A stretch of 64,000 nucleotides of DNA from Bacillota bacterium (GTDB taxonomy: Bacteria > Bacillota > Clostridia > Christensenellales > UMGS416), in contig JAEWRW010000010.1 in NCBI GenBank assembly GCA_023398815.1, positions 1 to 64,000 of the forward strand, in the 5' to 3' direction. The translations under genes were made by a program, and so were the position numbers. Below the pieces are notes generated by a model. The model did not search any database and was not told the DNA's origin. It saw only the letters and a list, made by a program, of their open reading frames with translations. Of the stretch, positions 8,076 to 18,600 are shown one piece after another (positions within the stretch are counted from its first letter, which is position 1; each line of letters begins with the position of its first letter).

Positions 8076-10595
8076 TCAGGTTGGACGCGCATCCGGCGCG
8101 TCCGATACCAAAAACGTGTGTTTGCGGTTGTTGCGGATGGATGGGCCGGGCAGCTTCATAAACCGTGCGCCGTAGATGATGCGCAGCATGGTCTCCGCCT
8201 CCTGCGGGATGGGCAGCAGGTGCCCCTCAAAGGATATAAGCCGTGGCGTGCCAAAGAACGCCACTGGGAAGGTCTCGCGCTCGGCGGGGTAGTAGCTGCA
8301 CAGATTGGCCACATACCGGTGCTCCTGGTCGTTGAAGGTGCGCAGCCGCCGTTCAATGAGCCGGTGTACCGCCTTGGTGGGGAAGAGGGGCGAGAGCACG
8401 CGCATGAGGTAGCGGCGGGGGCTCCGGCCCATGGCGAGCGAGTAACCCGTTTTGATGAACAACGTGCGCCGCAGGCGCTGCACCGCACGGGCCTGGCGCA
8501 GCTGCTCCACACTGGCTTGGCGGGGCACATAGTCCAGCGGGAAGAGGTCGATGTATGGCCCGCTGTAGGGCGAGAGCTTGGCTACCTTCTCCTGCCGGAA
8601 ACGGGTGGGTCGGGTCATCTGCAGCTTTGCGCCCAGCACCCAGTGGTTGGGGTTGGTCTCAAAGCAATCCAGATTGACGCCGGGGATGGGGTGCTGCTGC
8701 ACCGTCTGTACAAAACGGTCGTACTCAGCCCGGGTCATCACGATGTCAATGTCGTCATCCCACGGGATGAAGCCGTGGTGGCGCACCGCCCCCAGCAGCG
8801 TCCCCTCCGCCAGGTAGTAGGTGAAGCCATGCTCCCGGCAGTAGGCGTCCACCGCCAGCAGAATCTCCAGCTCCAGCCGCTGCAGCTCACGCATGTCGTC
8901 GTTCAGGCCCCGCCGCAGCCGCTGTGGTTCGGTGGGATCGGGCGGGGGCGTTTCGGTGGGCAGGGCAGGGGGGCAGAAAATGGCTTCCAGCAGGGTGGCA
9001 AGCTCACCGGGCGGCAGGGGCACGGGGCCATCGGGCAAGGGCATGGCAGCCAGCGGGGCAGCCAGGGCAGCCGCTTCCTCGGGGGTGCGGGGCTGGGGCT
9101 TCAGGCCAAAGAGCTCCACCACGAACGCGAACTCCGCCGCCGCTTTTTCACTCGTCAGGGTTTGGAAGATGGCCTTCAGGTGGTCGAGCCTGCGGGTCAG
9201 CCGGTCATTGACCGGGGCCAACGGGACGGCGCGGGTGGCGGCATAGTAAAGCCAGAAGCCCGGCAGGCAGAGGGCCGCACCGTGGCCCTGGGTCAGCCCC
9301 AACGTCAGCGCCAGGTGCCCGCCCAGCGCCCAGGCCGGGCCGGGCCCGGTGAGGTTGGCGGCCTGGCCAGCGCGGTGGGAAGCCTCCAGCAGCCGAAGGG
9401 TGGCGTCTTCGTCGTCGGCCAGGGTCTCCAGCAGGCCATCCAGCAGCTGAGCCAGTGCAGCACGGGCATGCTGGTTGCTTTCCCCGTTGGCGGTGGGCAG
9501 CCACTGGCACTCCACACTGCGGGCCAGCGCCGCCACCAGCCCGGCTTTGCGCCGCTCGGGCCGCTGGCTGGGGGGCAGCACCGGGTCGAGGATCACGGCG
9601 TCGGGCAGCAGGCTGTGGTGGCAGAGCGTTGTGAGCCCGTCACCTAGGCGCAGGGTGGCGAAGTACGTGGCCGCTGCCCCGCCGCCCACCAGCGTGGGCA
9701 GCACCACATGGCGCGGGGGTCGGCCCGCCGGCACCGTGCCGGCCTCGTCGCCGCCGGCCAGCAGCCAGGCTACCCCCTTGGCCGTGTCTATGGCGGTGTC
9801 GCCGCCCACGGTCAGCAGGCCGTCGCAGCCTTCCCGGCGGTAGAGCGCCGCACCGTCGGTGGCCACATGCCACTGGGGCAGGCCGTCGGGGCAGACCAGC
9901 GGGGGCAGCTCGCCGCAGATAGCGTTGAGATAATCATAGGGCAGGGTGGCGGGGAAGTCACTCTCACACACCAGCAGAGGGCGGCGCACACCGGCGCGCG
10001 CCAGCAGCCCATGCAGGCGGAGGAACGCATCCCGCCCGGCAAAGACCGGTTGCTGGCGGCTGTCCCACAGGGCCAACGCGGTACCCAGTGCTGCCGGGTC
10101 AGTGCCTTCGCCGGCCAACGCCAGCAGGTGCTCCTCCCCCTGCACGGCGGCAAGGGGCCGGGCAGGCGGCAGGGGCCAGGTGCTGTCGTCAGCCACCAGT
10201 GCCCGCGCGTCGTCGGCGGTCAGCAGCAGGGCGGGCCACAGCGCCGTCTCGTCGGTATTGCCGCTGAGCCCGGCCACCAGGCCATCGGCCACGGCAACAC
10301 CGGGCAGCCCTGCCTGCGCCGGGCCAACCACCGCCGCCGGGGCGGGGGCGGCCAGCAGCGCCCGCAGCAGACCCCGGTCGCACACCAGGTGGTCTGCCAG
10401 CAGCAGCACGTCACCGTCCAGCCGATTGGCTACTGCCTGCAGCGCCGGCCGCCAACCGGAGCCCGGGGCATCTGGCAGGTCGGACACGCCTTCGTCGGCT
10501 AGCTGGCGCAGCAGGCGTTGGCGTGGCGTCTCACCGCCGGGCAGCAGGGCGCGTGCGGCGTTGTCCCCGTCCTGTGGGTAGAGCAGTACGATCAA
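8076..10595 (-). CDS. Three-domain protein: nucleotidyltransferase-like, iron-ADH-like, LicD phosphotransferase
   Basis: An 839-residue fusion. Residues 1 to about 215 look like a sugar or choline nucleotidyltransferase fold (IVLLYPQDGDNAARALLPGG), but without the usual glycine-rich GxGxR loop. Residues about 225-540 resemble iron-containing alcohol dehydrogenases: TVGGDTAIDTAKG is the NAD-binding loop and LPTLVGGGAAAT follows. Of the four usual metal ligands, the first Asp and His seem replaced (LVAALARSVE), while GGHLAL and GHGAAL keep two His. Residues about 570-839 are LicD, with intact GTLLGAVRHHGFIPWDDDID. LicD proteins move phosphocholine or another phospho-alcohol onto surface sugars. 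I chose the TTG at 10595 because GGGAGG lies 8 nt before it and the fold begins there; a longer upstream frame lacks a ribosome site. The combination could make, activate and transfer one substituent. Confidence 0.75.
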   Translation of the reverse strand: MIVLLYPQDGDNAARALLPGGETPRQRLLRQLADEGVSDLPDAPGSGWRPALQAVANRLDGDVLLLADHLVCDRGLLRALLAAPAPAAVVGPAQAGLPGVAVADGLVAGLSGNTDETALWPALLLTADDARALVADDSTWPLPPARPLAAVQGEEHLLALAGEGTDPAALGTALALWDSRQQPVFAGRDAFLRLHGLLARAGVRRPLLVCESDFPATLPYDYLNAICGELPPLVCPDGLPQWHVATDGAALYRREGCDGLLTVGGDTAIDTAKGVAWLLAGGDEAGTVPAGRPPRHVVLPTLVGGGAAATYFATLRLGDGLTTLCHHSLLPDAVILDPVLPPSQRPERRKAGLVAALARSVECQWLPTANGESNQHARAALAQLLDGLLETLADDEDATLRLLEASHRAGQAANLTGPGPAWALGGHLALTLGLTQGHGAALCLPGFWLYYAATRAVPLAPVNDRLTRRLDHLKAIFQTLTSEKAAAEFAFVVELFGLKPQPRTPEEAAALAAPLAAMPLPDGPVPLPPGELATLLEAIFCPPALPTETPPPDPTEPQRLRRGLNDDMRELQRLELEILLAVDAYCREHGFTYYLAEGTLLGAVRHHGFIPWDDDIDIVMTRAEYDRFVQTVQQHPIPGVNLDCFETNPNHWVLGAKLQMTRPTRFRQEKVAKLSPYSGPYIDLFPLDYVPRQASVEQLRQARAVQRLRRTLFIKTGYSLAMGRSPRRYLMRVLSPLFPTKAVHRLIERRLRTFNDQEHRYVANLCSYYPAERETFPVAFFGTPRLISFEGHLLPIPQEAETMLRIIYGARFMKLPGPSIRNNRKHTFLVSDAPDARPT

Positions 10596-10846
10596 ACGGA
10601 TGTCCTCCCAAATGGAAATGACCACACGCGGCCGCCGCCCGCGCGCTGCCTTTCCAGCATCGGCAGAAGGGGGCTTGTCCATACGGCGCCAAGCAGGTGG
10701 GTTTAACCAAAACTTAACTTTTGTCGAATTTGAATATATCACAGTTCCCGGTGTCGAACAACATGACAATAGAGAGGGCGGCGCTGAAAAACTGCTTTGA
10801 GGCAGGCCTTTGGCGGGCAGCTGCCGCAAAGACGCGGCCTGGGCTG
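10596..10846. other. Upstream region of the LicD gene
   Basis: Contains an AT-rich patch (about 10700-10760) that should hold the LicD promoter, but I could not choose -35 and -10 boxes with confidence. No gene seen. Confidence 0.4.
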
Positions 10847-10896
10847 ACAAAACAGCCGCCGGCCCCGGCCCACCGGTTGGGCGGAGGCCGACGGCT
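10847..10896 (-). terminator. Terminator of the TPR glycosyltransferase gene
   Basis: Minus strand: AGCCGTCGGCC arm pairs with GGCCGGCGGCT (one G-U pair) and an inner GC stem, followed by GTTTTGTC. It is about 50 nt after the stop at 10947 and upstream of the LicD promoter region. Confidence 0.65.
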
Positions 10897-10946
10897 TGGC
10901 CGCGATGATTGGTGTGGCAGGCCAGCAGGCGGTAAGGTGCCGGCCC

Positions 10947-12050
10947 TTACGGCGCGGTTGGGCCACCCTGTGCATCGGCGGCCGCTTCGTAGAGCGCGTG
11001 GTTCTGGCGCAGGCGCTCGTTGGCTGGGTCCAGATCCACCGCCTGGCGAGAGAACTCCACCGCCCGGTCGTGGAGCCCCAGGGCATGGCAGCTCAGGGCC
11101 ATCAGATCCCAGGGGAGGCTGCCCCAGGCGAAGGCTTCGTTGGCGTAGGCCAGCGACTTGCGGGTAATCTCCAGCGCTTCGCCCGCCCAGCGGTTGACGG
11201 CGGGCCAGTCGCCCTCGCCGTAGGCCAGCCACGCCAGCTCCACCAGCGGCTCCCGGGTGCCGGGGGCCTCGGCGGCGGCGCGGCGGAACCAGTCGGAGGC
11301 GTCCTTGGCACGGCCCAGCTCCCGGCAGGCCCGACCGATGAAGCGCATGGAGGCAGCGCGCTCCTCCCGCCAGGTGGCGTGGGGCAGGGCAAGGTAGCGC
11401 TCCAGCACATCGATGGCCTCCTGCCAGCGGCCCAGGAACAGGTATTCCCGCCCCAGGTAGTGCAGGTTCCGGGCACCCTGGGGGTCCTCCTGCACGGCGA
11501 GCTCCAGCAGCTCCACGTTGAAGCCGCGATACTTGGCGGTGTCCGGGTGGTGGTTGTAGACCACGCCTTCCAGGAACACCGACTGCTCGGGCGCTTCGCC
11601 GGTGAACTCCAGCACCTCGTGGGTGGGGTAGATCCACCGGTAGCCGTGGCGGCTGTGGATGCGCTGGTGGATGTACTGCACTGCCGGCGTGCCGTCGGGG
11701 TGGAAGCTCCAGTTGTAGAGATACTGCCCCCGGTGGGTGCCGGGGGCCCAGGCGGCTTCCAGCTTGGCCCGCCAGCCCGGCTCCATCACGTCGTCCAGGT
11801 CGGGCGCCACGCAGATGTCCACGGTGTCGGGCACGTGGCGCAGGCACTCGTTGCGGGCCTCGTCAAAGCGGAAATGCTCCATTGGGTACTCGTACACGGT
11901 GACGCCGCGGCGGCGCAGGCGCTCCACCGTGTCGTCGGTGGAGCCGGTGTCGGTCACGATGATGAGGTCGGCCTCGCTCACCGCGTCCACCCAGCGGTCC
12001 ACAAACTGGCTTTCGTTCTTGGCAATGGCATAGACGCACACCTGATACAT
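10947..12050 (-). CDS. Family 2 glycosyltransferase with TPR C-terminus
   Basis: A 367-residue cytoplasmic enzyme. The N-terminal GT-A domain has the GT2 opening VCVYAIAKNESQFVDRW, the nucleotide-sugar site IIVTDTGSTDDT, the chemistry-associated FDEARNECL, and the metal-binding stretch CVAPDLDDVM (DLDD as the DxD motif). From about residue 185 on, helical repeats of the TPR kind follow (LHYLGREYLFLGRWQEAIDV and three more), probably for binding a partner or a peptide acceptor. Start supported by GGGAGGG 4-5 nt upstream. Proteins of this type often glycosylate cell-surface polymers or proteins. The adjacent LicD gene, in the same direction, suggests a shared surface-polymer role, though a terminator lies between them. 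Confidence 0.85.
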   Translation of the reverse strand: MYQVCVYAIAKNESQFVDRWVDAVSEADLIIVTDTGSTDDTVERLRRRGVTVYEYPMEHFRFDEARNECLRHVPDTVDICVAPDLDDVMEPGWRAKLEAAWAPGTHRGQYLYNWSFHPDGTPAVQYIHQRIHSRHGYRWIYPTHEVLEFTGEAPEQSVFLEGVVYNHHPDTAKYRGFNVELLELAVQEDPQGARNLHYLGREYLFLGRWQEAIDVLERYLALPHATWREERAASMRFIGRACRELGRAKDASDWFRRAAAEAPGTREPLVELAWLAYGEGDWPAVNRWAGEALEITRKSLAYANEAFAWGSLPWDLMALSCHALGLHDRAVEFSRQAVDLDPANERLRQNHALYEAAADAQGGPTAP

Positions 12051-12132
12051 GGGGCCCTCCCGTTCGCAGACATTCTGCTACAAGGGTATTCACCGGGGGA
12101 TGGGGTGGTGCGGGGTGATGGTGGATTTCCTA

Positions 12133-12161
12133 TTTCAATTTTCATATGGCAGGGCTATAAT
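12133..12161 (+). promoter_or_regulatory. Promoter of the large secreted fibronectin-III protein
   Basis: TTTCAA at 12133-12138, 17-bp spacer, perfect TATAAT at 12156-12161, 62 nt before the ATG. Confidence 0.7.
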
Positions 12162-12223
12162 AAGTACATAAGAATAGAGATGCCACCCGCTGAAACGGTG
12201 GACGTCTGCCATACGGAGGATGT

Positions 12224-15200
12224 ATGAGAAGGAATCGCTTGCTGCTGATGGGGTTGGTGACGGCGTTGCTGGGGGTGCTGATGGGCGGCGTGGCGCTGGC
12301 CGCCGAAGACACCGTAGCCCCCGTGCTGCTGGATGCGTACCCCCTGGCCACGGCCTACGATGCCGATGACACGGTGGAGCTGGTGCTGGTGTTCCGGGAG
12401 GCCGGCGGCATCAACCTGAGGGACACCGTCATTCACTTGCAGATGGTGGATTCCCCCTCGCCGGTGTCCACGCGGCTGTACCTAATGGACGGTGACATCA
12501 ACGGCACGGTGATGACCAATGTCACCGCCAGTGTCTGCACCCCGGCACAGGTGGCCAACGGCTACTACGCGGTGAAGGTGGCCGTGCCCATGCACTACAA
12601 CCGGGACAACTTCATGACCGGCACTTACGTGCTGGACAGCTTGGCGGCAAGCGACCTGTCGGGCAACAGATGCTCCTATGGTGTGGAGACCGAGAGTTTT
12701 GCCGGCGGACCTGCCATCCCCACCAGCCAGGGGTTGACCTTCACCGTGGACAACCCCGGGGCGGACTGCGTCTCGCCGGTGGTGCGCAGCATCGCCCTGA
12801 CCCCGGACCCTGTGGCGGCGGGGCAGGCGCTGACCATGACTGTGAAGGCCTACGCCCCCGACGGCGTGGCGGAGTATGGTTTTGGATACACGCTTAGCGT
12901 ATATGACGACCGCCTGCCCAACGGTTCTTACCAGTACTATCCTGATGCGGCCGGCAGCGATTTGGCCACCAACATCTCCGCACCGGACGCCGATGGCGTG
13001 GTGACGGTGACGTCCACCGTGACCGTGCCCAACACCGTGCCGCCGGGGCAGTATCGGCTGAGCCAATTCTGCCTGCGGGATACGGCAGGCAACGAGACGA
13101 TCAACTCCAGAATCTATCCGGTCATTGCCGGGTACGATGACATCGGGGTGACCATCGTTAACGATGCTTACGATTACTCACCTGCCGCGGACATAACCGG
13201 GTTGAGCCTGTCGGCCGACACGGCGCGGCCCGGAGACACCCTGGCCTTTCGCGTAACGCTGGACAGCCAGGGCGTGGCGATGGAACAGTATATGGATGTG
13301 CACCTGACCAATGGGCTTGGCGTCAATTTTGACACCTTTTCGGTTAACCGGCAGACCGATGGCAGCTACCGGGGCGAATACCGTGTGCCGGCCGACCTGT
13401 TGCCGCAGACGGTGGAACTGAGCCTTTCCGTGCGTTATGCCAACGGCACCTGGAACGACGTATCCGCCGCTGAGCTGTCGGTGAAGAATCTTCCCACCCG
13501 TTTCACGGTGGGCAGCGTCTTTGCCGGGCTGGATGACCTCTCGCTGCCGGTTGGGGCCACCGCCGACAACCTGATGGCCGGTGTGACGGCTGCCAGCAGC
13601 CTGGATGGAGACCTGACCGGGCAAATCACCATTGCCAACGCGCCGGACCTGACCGTGCCGGGGGTTTACTTCGTGCGGTACGAGGCACCCAGCACCATGC
13701 CGGTGGAAGAGTGGAACCCAGACAAGGGAATGCGCAGCTACGTGGGGTACCGCTGGGTGGGGGTGACCGAGTGGGTGCCCACCGACGAAGACGACCCGTT
13801 CGTGGCGGCATCCAGCGCGTTGGCCATTGGCGGGGCCAAGGCCGATGACGTGACGGTGCGCTATGCCGCCAGCGGCAGCAACTACCACACGGTGGCCTTT
13901 GCCGCGCGGTACACCAGCGAGGGCAGCTACCAGCTGCAGCGCAGCGGCGACAGCAACGGACAGGGATTGCTGTGTGACGTGGGGGCGCTGGCCAACGGCC
14001 AGTACCAGGTGGCCTTTGACGCCAACGGCGGCAAAGGCACCATGGCCCCAAAGGTGTGGGCAACCGGCGAGAGCCGTGCCCTGCCCAAGGCCGCTTTCAC
14101 CCGTACGGGGTATGCCTTTGACGGGTGGGCGTTGAGCGCCGATGGCAAGGTGGTGTACGCCAACCAGGCCATGGTGAAGGACTTGGCCCAAAGCGGCGTG
14201 GTGGTGCTGTATGCCCGGTGGAAGGGTTTGCCCTTCGCGATCGCGGCCACGTCTGCCAACGAAGCATGGGGCACGGTGACCGGGGCAGGAACCTACCAAT
14301 ACGACAACACCGCTGTGGTGAAGGCCACGCCCAAGCAGGGGTATCGGTTCGTGCGCTGGCTGGAGGGGAGCAAGGCCGTCTCCACCGGGGCGTCGTACTC
14401 CTTCAAGGTTGCCAAAGCCCGGACGCTGAAGGCCGAGTTTGCGGCCATTGCTACGCTCCAGGTGAAAGCGCTGGTGGGGTACGACAGCGTGTGTCTCTCC
14501 TGGGGGATGGTAACGACTGGCGATTGCCTGATATACCAGGCCACAAAGCCGGACGGCGCCTTCGCCCAGGTGGGCAAGGGGGCGCCCAATGGCTGTGATC
14601 TGGGTGGCTTGATAACCGGCAAGACCTATTATTATCGGGTGCGAATCCGTTGTGTGGCCGCCACGGCCACGACATACGGGCCCTATTCGGCTACGGTGGC
14701 GGTGACGCCAACGTTGGCCACCCCCAAGGCTAAGGCGGCTTCGGCAGGCTACACCAGCGTGAAACTCACCTGGGGCAAGGTGGACGGCGCAATGGGGTAC
14801 AAGGTCTACCGTGCGACCAGCAAGACGGGCACGTACCAGAAGGTGGCCGACACCAATGTGACGAGCTATACCAATGGCAGCCTGTCAACGGGCAAAACCT
14901 ATTACTACAAGGTGCGTGCCTATCGCAAGGTTGATTCGGCAAAGGTGTACAGCGCCTATTCTCCAGTCATAAGTGCCAGGCCTGTACCGTCCAAGACTAC
15001 GGATGTGACTGCCCACCGTGTCTCCAACAGTTCCATTAAGGTGAGTTGGGGCAGGGTGTCCGGCGCGACAAAGTACCAGGTCTACCGCGCAACCAAAAAG
15101 GACGGCAAGTATACCAAGGTGGCAGAGACTACGAAGCTGGGCTACACCAACAAGAAGCTGGCGAACAACAAGACCTACTACTACAAGGTGCGGGCCTACC

Positions 15201-15262
15201 ACCTGGAGGCCGGTAAAAAGGTCTATGGTGCGTGGTCGGCGGTGGTGTCGGCCCGACCCTAA
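12224..15262 (+). CDS. Secreted multidomain surface protein with InlB-type repeats and three fibronectin-III domains
   Basis: 1012 residues. An N-terminal signal peptide (MRRNRLLLMG..., cleavage near ALA-AED, residue 26) sends it out of the cell; no LPXTG, membrane tail or S-layer domain is seen, so it may be released. Residues 27 to about 580 are beta-rich, Ig-like and Asp/Asn-rich, with possible calcium sites. About 590-665 is an InlB B-repeat (VAFDANGGKGTM ... GWALSADGKVVY ... LYARW), about 672-745 a divergent InlB repeat (TPKQGYRFVRWLEG). Three fibronectin-III domains follow (about 745-830, 833-920, 923-1012), each with KxYRAT and TYYYKVRAY. Likely role: adhesion or carbohydrate contact. 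GGAGG precedes the ATG. The third type of domain is shared with the protein at 28.1-30.6 kb. Confidence 0.85.
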   Translation: MRRNRLLLMGLVTALLGVLMGGVALAAEDTVAPVLLDAYPLATAYDADDTVELVLVFREAGGINLRDTVIHLQMVDSPSPVSTRLYLMDGDINGTVMTNVTASVCTPAQVANGYYAVKVAVPMHYNRDNFMTGTYVLDSLAASDLSGNRCSYGVETESFAGGPAIPTSQGLTFTVDNPGADCVSPVVRSIALTPDPVAAGQALTMTVKAYAPDGVAEYGFGYTLSVYDDRLPNGSYQYYPDAAGSDLATNISAPDADGVVTVTSTVTVPNTVPPGQYRLSQFCLRDTAGNETINSRIYPVIAGYDDIGVTIVNDAYDYSPAADITGLSLSADTARPGDTLAFRVTLDSQGVAMEQYMDVHLTNGLGVNFDTFSVNRQTDGSYRGEYRVPADLLPQTVELSLSVRYANGTWNDVSAAELSVKNLPTRFTVGSVFAGLDDLSLPVGATADNLMAGVTAASSLDGDLTGQITIANAPDLTVPGVYFVRYEAPSTMPVEEWNPDKGMRSYVGYRWVGVTEWVPTDEDDPFVAASSALAIGGAKADDVTVRYAASGSNYHTVAFAARYTSEGSYQLQRSGDSNGQGLLCDVGALANGQYQVAFDANGGKGTMAPKVWATGESRALPKAAFTRTGYAFDGWALSADGKVVYANQAMVKDLAQSGVVVLYARWKGLPFAIAATSANEAWGTVTGAGTYQYDNTAVVKATPKQGYRFVRWLEGSKAVSTGASYSFKVAKARTLKAEFAAIATLQVKALVGYDSVCLSWGMVTTGDCLIYQATKPDGAFAQVGKGAPNGCDLGGLITGKTYYYRVRIRCVAATATTYGPYSATVAVTPTLATPKAKAASAGYTSVKLTWGKVDGAMGYKVYRATSKTGTYQKVADTNVTSYTNGSLSTGKTYYYKVRAYRKVDSAKVYSAYSPVISARPVPSKTTDVTAHRVSNSSIKVSWGRVSGATKYQVYRATKKDGKYTKVAETTKLGYTNKKLANNKTYYYKVRAYHLEAGKKVYGAWSAVVSARP

Positions 15263-15376
15263 GCAGCAGCAGAAAGGGCCATCGGCCCAAGGGCATTGAG
15301 AGAAATCCGTTCGCTGCAACAACCTGTCTCGTTCTATGTGATGAGCTTTACCCCGAAAATGGACAATGCCAAAGGA

Positions 15377-15415
15377 AACCTCCTGTTGTAGGATCGATAC
15401 AGCAGGAGGTTTTTC
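15377..15415 (+). terminator. Terminator of the secreted protein gene
   Basis: AACCTCCTGTTGTA pairs with TACAGCAGGAGGTT (one mismatch), followed by TTTTT. It has a weaker T-rich tail on the minus strand too, so it may also stop read-through from the right. Confidence 0.85.
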
Positions 15416-15508
15416 ATGTCAACCGCAGGACAGCAAGGCAGACCAATCAGTGAAATGTGCCATTGCTTTGCGGTGCCGCAACGGTTACGACCGATGGGTG
15501 TAGGCTTT

Positions 15509-15552
15509 GGCTGAAAACAAAACTGACACCGTTTGAAAAACGATGCCAGTTT
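15509..15552 (-). terminator. Terminator of the hydrogenase gene
   Basis: Minus strand: 15-nt arms AAACTGGCATCGTTT and AAACGGTGTCAGTTT (two G-T or mismatch positions) followed by TGTTTTC, 100 nt after the stop. Confidence 0.7.
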
Positions 15553-15652
15553 GGGTGATTCTTCGATTGCCTGCACTGGGGGTGGTTTCCCCTGTCCACA
15601 ATCCGGGGGCTGTTCAAAGCGCCGGGCGTACGATTGCCGTTTGAGCGAGCGC

Positions 15653-18600
15653 TCAGAGATCGTCCGTCGTCTGCCGGCCGGGCTTGGGCAGGTTTTTGAG
15701 CACCTGCTCCAGTCCGTCGTCGTCGAGCTCCCGGCCGTTGAGGGCCACATAGACCCGGTCGCGGCCGCCATGGTTGTGCAGCCGGATGGTGTTGACGTCC
15801 ACAAAGTCGCTGCGGCCCGAGAGATGCAACCGCTCGCTCATGCGGTCATAGAGGCCGCCCGCGCCCAGGTTCAGGCAGTCGGGGCACAGGCACACGGTGA
15901 AGTCCTGCGTCACGAAGGCCGAGTCGGCCATGCGGCGCACGCGGGTGCCGTGCTGGGGCCGTGCGGTGTAGTGGGTGTGCAGCAGCTTGTGGGTGAGCGG
16001 CGAGTCGGCCTCGCCATAGAACTCCTGGTAGAGCCGCAGGATGTCGGGGTTCTCCTGGCTGCGGCGGTACTTGCTGGTCTTGTCAATGTTCACCAGCACC
16101 TGCTGGCGCTGGGCCATGTCACCGGTGCGCTCGGGCACGGGGTGGCCCGCGCCGCAGATGCAGCCGCCGGGGCAGGCCATCACCTCGATGAGGTCGTAAC
16201 CCACGTTCTCACCGGCGAGGATCCGCTCGATGATGGGCTCGGCGTTCTTGAGGCCGGAGACGACCGCCACCGACACCTGACGGCCACCGGCGTCGACGAC
16301 CGCTTCCTTGACGCCTGCAAAGCCGCGCATTTCCTCAAACTCCAGCTGGGCTTCCATCTGCTTGCCGGTCAACTTCTCCACCGCCATGCGCAGGGCCGCC
16401 TCGGCCACGCCGCCGGACGCGCCGAAGAGCACGCCCGCGCCGGTCACGGTCTTGTAGGGGTCGTCAAACTCAGCGGGCACGACCACCTTGGGGTCGAGCC
16501 GGGTGAGGGAGAACATCTCCAGCATCTCGGTGGAGGTCAGCACCGCGTTCACGTCGCGGATGCCCTCGGTGGTGAACTCGGGCCGGGCGGCCTCAAACTT
16601 CTTGGCGAGGCAGGGCACGATGGAGACGATGAACAGATCCTTGGGGTTGAGGCCCGCGAGCTTTGCGTAGTGGTTGCGCACCGTCGCGCCCATCATCTGC
16701 TGGGGGCTCTTGCAGCTAGAGAGGTGCGGGATCAGGTCGGGGTAGCGCCGCTCCACAAAGTTGACCCAACCGGGGCAGCAGCTGGTGAACTGGGGCATGG
16801 TGCCACCGCCCTGCACGCGCTTGAGGAATTCGGTCGTTTCCTCCACCACCGTGAGATCGGCGGCGAAGGAGAAGTCAAACACCTTGTCAAAGCCCAGCTT
16901 TTTGAGCATGCCGGCGATGAAGGGCGACGCCTCGTTGAAGGGGATGCCGAAGTGGCTGGACACCACCGAGCGCACCGCCGGGGCCACAAAGGCCACGACC
17001 GTCTTTTTGGGGTTGTTGAGCATGCGGAACACCTGGCCCCGCTCGCGCTTGTAATCAAGAGCGCCGCAGGGGCAGGCCGTGACGCACTGCCCGCAGGAGA
17101 CGCAGTCCGTGTCGCGCAGCGGCAGGCCCGTCTTGGTGCCCACCAGCATCCGGCCCTGCTTCAGGTAGAAGCTCAGGATGTCCGGGCCCTCAATCTCGGC
17201 GCAGGCGGCGATGCACCGCCCGCAGGAGATGCACTTGTTGTGGTCGCGCACGATGAAGGGGTGGTCGTCCACAATCGGGATGTAGGGGCGCTGGTGGTCG
17301 GGCGTGCGGTACTCAATGCCGTGGGCGCTGGCCTCCTGCCGGAGGTTGCAGACAAACCGCTCGGAGCAGCCGCACTTCAGGCAGCGGCCGGCCTCCAGCC
17401 GCGCGGTGGCCTCATCGAGGCCCTTTTCCACCTCACGGAAGTCTACGATGCGCTCGCTCACAGGGAGCGCCGGCATCTCGGCCCGGCGGAAGCGGGGCAT
17501 AGCCTCAAACTCCCACTTGGGCAAGTCCTCCAGCGACCCACGGCTGCAGGCGTAGTCCTCCTTGTCCTCGGGCACGTAGCCGCGGTTGAGGTAGCTATCC
17601 ATGGCGAAGGCGGCGTGCCGCCCAGCCGCCACGGCCTGGATGACGGTGGCGGGGCCGGTGACGCAGTCGCCGCCAGCGAAGATGTTGTCCTCGCTCGTTT
17701 GGCCGGTGCGGGGGTTGATGTCGATGTCGCCCCACTTATTGAGGCGCACCGGCAGGTCGTTGTAGAGGAACTGGGTGTTGGTGCTCTGGCCGATGGCGCC
17801 GATGATGGTGTCGGCGGCGATGAGCTCGTCGCTGCCCTCCACAGGCACGGGGCGGCGGCGGCCCGAGCGGTCGGGCTCGCCCAGCTGCATGCGGATGCAC
17901 CGGAGCATCTTGCGTCCCTCGATCATCTCCACCTTGTTGGGGGCCATCAGGAAGAGCATCTCCACGCCCTCGTGGATGGCTTCCTCCACCTCATAGGGCT
18001 CGGCGGGCATCTCCTCCCGCGTGCGGCGGTAGAGGAGCTTGACGGACTTCGCGCCCTGGCGCAGGGCCGTGCGGGCGCAGTCGATGGCGGTGTTGCCGCC
18101 GCCGATCACCACGACCTGCTGCCCCAGGTCGATCTTCTCGCCCCGGGTCACCTGCTCCAGGTATTGGATGCCCAGCCACACGCCGGGCAGGTTCTCGCCC
18201 TCAATGTGCAGGGGCGTGGCCCGCCAGCTGCCGATGGCCAGGTACACCGCGTCGAAGTCGCGGTGCAGGTCTTCGAGCATCAGGTGGGTGCCCAGCGCCT
18301 TGCCGGTCATGATCTTCACGCCCAGGCTCTGGATGAGCCCAATCTCCTGATCCAGCGTGGCCTTGGGCAGGCGGTACTCCGGGATGCCGTAGCGCATCAT
18401 GCCGCCGGCGTGGCTCTGGCGCTCAAACACCGTGACGTCGTGGCCCATGATGGCGCTGTAATAGGCCGCCGAGAGGCCCGACGGGCCCGCGCCGACGATG
18501 GCGACGCGCCGCCCGCTGGAGGGGGCCACCGTGGGCAGCCAGGGCTCCTCGCGCTTGAGGTCCCAGTCGGCGACGAAGCGCTTGACGTGGTTGATGGCCA

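Noticed and set aside
8055..9647. 530-codon plus-strand frame opposite the LicD protein
   Set aside because: Low-complexity Gly/Gln/His translation typical of antisense frames in GC-rich genes; no ribosome site.
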